Shown piece after piece: positions 7,485-9,923 of a stretch of 9,923 bases of DNA. The stretch spans positions 1-9,923 of the forward strand of contig PQAN01000187.1 of NCBI GenBank assembly GCA_003105285.1, read 5' to 3'. Origin of the DNA: Methylocystaceae bacterium (GTDB lineage: Bacteria; Pseudomonadota; Alphaproteobacteria; Rhizobiales; Beijerinckiaceae). Under the pieces are notes generated by a model, which saw only the letters and a program-made list of their open reading frames with translations, did no database searches and was not told where the DNA came from. The position numbers were made by a program, and so were the translations under genes. Each line of letters opens with the position of its first letter. Position 1 is the stretch's first letter.

Positions 7485-8804
7485 TCAAACCTGCGCGCGC
7501 TTGATCGCCAGGCTCTTCAGATAGGCCTGCGGGTTTTCGGGATCGAACACCTTGCCGTCGAAGAAGGTCTCCTTGCCGCGCGAGGACGAGGGCGGAATGT
7601 CCTTCGCGGCGACGCCGATCGACTTCGCCGCCTCGCGCCACAGATCGTCGCGATTGACCTTGCCGACGAGCGCCTTGATATCGGTCGTCGGCTCGAACTT
7701 GCCCCAACGAATGTCTTCCGTGACGAACCAGGCGTCGTGGCTCTTGAACGGATAGGACGCGAAGTCGCGCCAGAATTTCATATATTGCTTCGTGCCCTTC
7801 TCGACGCGGCCGTTGCCGTAGTTCACGTCGCCCTTCAGACGGCCGATGATGTCGGTCACCGGCACGTTGAACCATTGGCGCTTGCCGACGATCTCGGCGA
7901 GCTCCTGCTTGTTCTCCATTTTGTCGCACCATTGCTGCGCTTCGAGCACGGCGGCGATCAGCGCCTTGGCGGCGCGCGGATTCTTGTCGACCCATTCGGC
8001 GCGCAGGCCGAGCGCCTTTTCGGGATGCTTCGCCCAGATCTCGCCGGTCGTGCAGGCGGTGAAGCCGACGCCCTGGTTGACGAGCTGCTCGTTCCAGGGC
8101 TCGCCGACGCAGAAGGCGTCCATATTGCCGACTTTCATATTGGCGACCATCTGCGGCGGCGGCACGACGATGGTGGAGACGTCCTTGTCGGGATCGATGC
8201 CGGCGGCGGCGAGCCAATAGCGAAGCCACAGATCATGCGTGCCGCCGGGGAAAGTCATGGCGACCTTCACTTCCTTGCCGGCGGCCTTCTTCTTGGCGAA
8301 GGCCTCCTTCAGCGAAGAGGCGTTGGTCGTGACCTCGAGGTCCTTGTATTCGTTCGAGACCGAGATCGCCTGCGCGTCGAGATTCAATCGCGCGGCGATA
8401 TACATCGGCGTCGGCACATTGTTCTGCGTCACCTTGCCGGTCGAGATGAGATAGGGCATGGGCGTCAGAATATGCGCGCCGTCGATGCCGTTCTTGTCGC
8501 CGCCGAGCACGAGATTGTCGCGCGTCGCGCCCCAGGAAGCCTGCTTCGAGACGTCGACATCGGGCAGCCCGTGCTTGGCGAAGAAGCCTTTTTCCTTCGC
8601 GATGACGAGCGGCGACGCGTCGATGAGCGCGATATAGCCGAGGATGGCTTTCGTCACCTCGGGGCCGGCGCCTTGCGCGAACGCGCCGGCCGGAAAGCTC
8701 GTCTTCACTGCGGCGAAGGTCGCCGCGGCGCTCGCCGCGCCTTTCAGCACCGAGCGGCGATCAGGCAGCGATGGCGATGCGATTTCTGAGTTCTTCTTGT
8801 CCAT
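7485..8804 (-). CDS. nrtA: Nitrate ABC transporter, periplasmic nitrate-binding protein with Tat signal
   Basis: A 439-residue substrate-binding protein of the NrtA/CmpA family. The N-terminus has a twin-arginine export signal, DRRSVLKG (15-22), then an Ala-rich hydrophobic stretch and a likely cleavage site AFA|Q at 43/44. Family motifs follow: ALIDASPLVIAKEKGFF, GGDKNGIDGAHILTPMPY, NVPTPMYIAARLN, MTFPGGTHDLWLRYWLA, VVPPPQMVANMKVG and DAFCVGEPWN. CmpA (bicarbonate) and CynA (cyanate) are the closest alternatives; the nitrate genes around it decide the call. I use the ATG at 8804 (MDKKNSEIA). An in-frame ATG at 8837 would add eleven residues ahead of the Tat signal, with no better ribosome site; upstream of 8804 there is only a modest GGAAA. 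It is the first gene after the terminator-containing leader, so nitrate-dependent antitermination should control it and everything downstream. Confidence 0.93.
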   Translation of the reverse strand: MDKKNSEIASPSLPDRRSVLKGAASAAATFAAVKTSFPAGAFAQGAGPEVTKAILGYIALIDASPLVIAKEKGFFAKHGLPDVDVSKQASWGATRDNLVLGGDKNGIDGAHILTPMPYLISTGKVTQNNVPTPMYIAARLNLDAQAISVSNEYKDLEVTTNASSLKEAFAKKKAAGKEVKVAMTFPGGTHDLWLRYWLAAAGIDPDKDVSTIVVPPPQMVANMKVGNMDAFCVGEPWNEQLVNQGVGFTACTTGEIWAKHPEKALGLRAEWVDKNPRAAKALIAAVLEAQQWCDKMENKQELAEIVGKRQWFNVPVTDIIGRLKGDVNYGNGRVEKGTKQYMKFWRDFASYPFKSHDAWFVTEDIRWGKFEPTTDIKALVGKVNRDDLWREAAKSIGVAAKDIPPSSSRGKETFFDGKVFDPENPQAYLKSLAIKRAQV

Positions 8805-8848
8805 GATCGTTTCCGTCGTCCTGTTCGCTCGTCGCACGTGCGGATTTC

Positions 8849-8878
8849 GCTGTTCGGCGCCGTCTGCCGATCGACAGC
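8849..8878 (-). other. Bulged hairpin between the terminator and nrtA
   Basis: On the transcript GCTGT (8878-8874), a three-base bulge, TCGGC (8870-8866), a seven-base loop, GCCGA (8858-8854) and ACAGC (8853-8849) form a ten-pair stem. It lies ten bases after the U-tract and 44 bases before the nrtA ATG. Its GCTGT and ACAGC strands are the same words that build the second hexaloop hairpin (8938-8953), so cross-pairing is possible. Function is unknown; it may be an mRNA 5' stabiliser or chance. Confidence 0.4.
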
Positions 8879-8887
8879 GCAGAAACG

Positions 8888-8945
8888 AAAAAAGCCGCTT
8901 CCCAGAGGAGCGCGCTCAGGGCGCGGGTTCCTCGAGGACAGCGGC
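8888..8945 (-). terminator. Intrinsic terminator in the nrtA leader (target of antitermination)
   Basis: GCCGCT (8945-8940) pairs with AGCGGC (8899-8894), directly followed by six Ts (8893-8888). The stem continues inward with TCC (8938-8936) on GGA (8902-8900), then GAGGA (8933-8929) on TCCTC (8909-8905), then CGCGC (8925-8921) on GCGCG (8915-8911) around a CCTGA loop. This long GC-rich hairpin with a U-tract sits 84 bases before nrtA and in front of no stop codon, so it is an attenuator and not an end-of-gene terminator. Its 5' arm shares bases 8938-8945 with the second hexaloop hairpin, so the two structures exclude each other. Confidence 0.88.
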
Positions 8946-8971
8946 GTTGCTGTTTCGTCCGTCGTTGGACA
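8938..8971 (-). promoter_or_regulatory. Two-hexaloop ANTAR-protein RNA target (predicted NasT antitermination site)
   Basis: Two small hairpins stand side by side on the transcript. The first is GTCC-AACGAC-GGAC (8970-8957, with a possible U-G closing pair at 8971/8956). The second is ACAGC-AACGCC-GCTGT (8953-8938). Both have six-base loops with A at position 1 and G at position 4, the pattern known for RNA targets of ANTAR-domain antiterminators such as NasR and NasT; only three bases separate them. The second hairpin uses bases of the terminator's 5' arm. Known model: ANTAR protein binding stabilises the hairpin pair, the terminator cannot form, and transcription proceeds. The NasS-like gene immediately upstream fits NasT as the ligand; NasT itself is not in the window. 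Confidence 0.85.
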
Positions 8972-9007
8972 TGCAGATGCGGCGTCGCGCATCGGCGCCG
9001 ACTCTTA

Positions 9008-9023
9008 TTCAATCGGCGTGCCA
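9008..9023 (-). promoter_or_regulatory. Predicted sigma-54 (RpoN) promoter of the nrt-nir-nas operon
   Basis: TGGCAC (9023-9018), a five-base spacer and TTGAA (9012-9008) match the -24/-12 consensus TGGCAC-N5-TTGCA in every position but one: the C of the -12 GC is A. Spacing is exact. Transcription would begin near 8998, giving a leader of about 195 bases that contains both hexaloop hairpins and the terminator. The -12 mismatch falls in a normally important base, so the strength or the call could be wrong. Confidence 0.6.
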
Positions 9024-9106
9024 ACTGGCGCTATCGATGGTTCCGGCAAGCAATCAACAGCTTGTGGAATCTCGGCCTATTCGAACGACGATGCTCGCGC
9101 TGGCAA

Positions 9107-9127
9107 GCTGCTCAATTTGCGCGCAGC
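9107..9127. promoter_or_regulatory. Possible NtrC enhancer site upstream of the sigma-54 promoter
   Basis: GCTGC (9127-9123) and GCAGC (9111-9107) form an inverted repeat containing the TGC-N11-GCA core spacing of NtrC sites. It lies roughly 120 bases upstream of the predicted transcription start, a normal enhancer distance. The inner consensus bases (TGCACC/GGTGCA) are not conserved, so this is a weak match that gains weight only from position. Confidence 0.3.
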
Positions 9128-9146
9128 ACAAAATCAAAAAACAGGC

Positions 9147-9923
9147 TCATCGACGTCTGCCGATCGAGAACGCCGAGAGATAAGAGCCGATGTCGCGATC
9201 GTCGAACTCCGGCCCGGCGAATGCGCCGATCAAAGCGGCGGGCGAAGCGCGGCCGCGCTCTCGCAATGGAAGAGCGGCGTCGTAGAGGTCGGCGCGGTAT
9301 GTCGCCTTCGCCGCGTCGAGAAGCGCATCCGAGATCGGCGCCTGTCCCCATCGGACCATTTGCGCATAGAGCCACGCCGCCTGCGTCGAATCGGGCCGTT
9401 CTTCGCCGGTCAGCAGGTAATGCGGATTTTCGCGAATGGCGCCGTCGGGAGAAATCTTCAGGCGCCCCTCCAGCGTGCGGGAAATCACCTCGGCGTCGAC
9501 GCCGACGCGATCGGGCCGTGCAAGAATCGACGCGACCTCGCGCCGATCGCCCTCCTCGATGAAGCGCGCGGCGCGATGCAGCGCGCGAATCAATGCGGCG
9601 ACCGTATTTGGATTTTCGTCGGCGAAGCTCTGGCGCAGGGCGAGCGCTTTTTCGGCCGCCCGGCCGAAAATGTCGGCGCCGAAATGCAGAATGCGCCCGA
9701 CGCCGAGATCGACGGCGACGGAATTCCACGGCGCGCCGACGCAGAACCCGTCGACCTGACCCTCCTGCAGGCTGCCGACCATATAGGGCGGCGGCAGTAC
9801 GACGAGCCGGACGTCCTCGTCCGGATCGACGCCGCCGGCCGCCATCCAGAAGCGCAATTGATAATTATGCGTCGAAAACGGGAAGGTCATGCCGAAGGTC
9901 AGCGGCTCCGCGCCGGCCTTGCG
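9147..9923 (-). CDS. nasS: NasS-like nitrate sensor (NrtA/CmpA-family), C-terminal part
   Basis: The last 258 residues of a protein whose start lies beyond the window. It is clearly homologous to NrtA (TFPFSTHNYQLRFWMAAGG, VLPPPYMVGSLQEG and DGFCVGAPWN match NrtA's corresponding motifs) but diverges elsewhere and has the FSTHNYQLR-type ligand region typical of NasS. NasS is a cytoplasmic nitrate/nitrite-binding protein that holds the ANTAR antiterminator NasT inactive until ligand binds. The family name is my inference from sequence style plus the hexaloop RNA and terminator immediately downstream; the missing N-terminus, where absence of a signal peptide would decide sensor versus transporter, cannot be checked. 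Codons run uninterrupted to the TGA at 9149-9147. nasT would be expected just upstream, as in nasTS arrangements. Confidence 0.8.
   Translation of the reverse strand, partial: RKAGAEPLTFGMTFPFSTHNYQLRFWMAAGGVDPDEDVRLVVLPPPYMVGSLQEGQVDGFCVGAPWNSVAVDLGVGRILHFGADIFGRAAEKALALRQSFADENPNTVAALIRALHRAARFIEEGDRREVASILARPDRVGVDAEVISRTLEGRLKISPDGAIRENPHYLLTGEERPDSTQAAWLYAQMVRWGQAPISDALLDAAKATYRADLYDAALPLRERGRASPAALIGAFAGPEFDDRDIGSYLSAFSIGRRR

Noticed and set aside
9130..9149. T-rich run just after the nasS stop (six Ts at 9141-9136) as a nasS terminator.
   Set aside because: Only a three-pair GGC/GCC stem can be found before it, too weak for an intrinsic terminator, so it is not annotated.
1..9923. CRISPR arrays, tRNA or rRNA genes, transposases, and defence or toxin-antitoxin genes.
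   Set aside because: No regularly spaced repeats, no tRNA-like folds and no such protein motifs were seen on either strand.

Overview
The window is one long minus-strand nitrate-assimilation locus from a high-GC bacterium. Gene content, family resemblance and the NasS-type sensor point to an alphaproteobacterium, probably Hyphomicrobiales (a Methylocystis/Methylosinus-like or Bradyrhizobium-like relative). That taxonomic placement is inference from memory, not a search. Every convincing gene reads right to left, so transcription runs from about 9000 towards 1.

Layout in transcription order: (a) 9923-9147, the C-terminal part of a NasS-like nitrate sensor, cut by the window edge. (b) 9146-8805, a 342-base control region. 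It holds a near-consensus sigma-54 promoter, a possible NtrC site upstream, two adjacent hairpins with AACGAC and AACGCC hexaloops (the signature of an ANTAR-protein RNA target, as bound by NasT/NasR), and a strong intrinsic terminator whose 5' arm overlaps the second hairpin. (c) 8804-5589, an ABC nitrate transporter: Tat-exported binding protein NrtA, permease NrtB and a single-domain ATPase. A perfect 23-base inverted repeat lies between nrtA and nrtB. (d) 5577-4363, an FAD/NAD(P)H reductase resembling the N-terminal module of NirB/NasC. (e) 4360-2603, ferredoxin-type siroheme nitrite reductase NirA. (f) 2606-1017, a CysJ-like NADPH flavoprotein that carries an RnfB-like Fe-S domain where a flavodoxin domain would normally be. 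(g) 992-1, the N-terminal 330 residues of the molybdopterin assimilatory nitrate reductase NasA, running off the window.

How it works together: NrtABC imports nitrate, NasA reduces it to nitrite, and NirA reduces nitrite to ammonium. The two flavoproteins presumably feed electrons from NAD(P)H to these two enzymes. The genes from nrtC to nasA are packed with gaps of 2-24 bases or a 4-base overlap, so they look like one operon. Control appears double. Nitrogen limitation would act through sigma-54/NtrC at the promoter. Nitrate would act through NasS releasing NasT (not in the window, expected just upstream of nasS), which binds the two-hairpin RNA and prevents termination before nrtA.

Most of this is a recognisable nitrate assimilation system. 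The less ordinary parts are the clearly readable leader RNA, the Fe-S/CysJ hybrid flavoprotein with an N-terminal motif shared with NirA, and the palindromic element inside the transporter operon.
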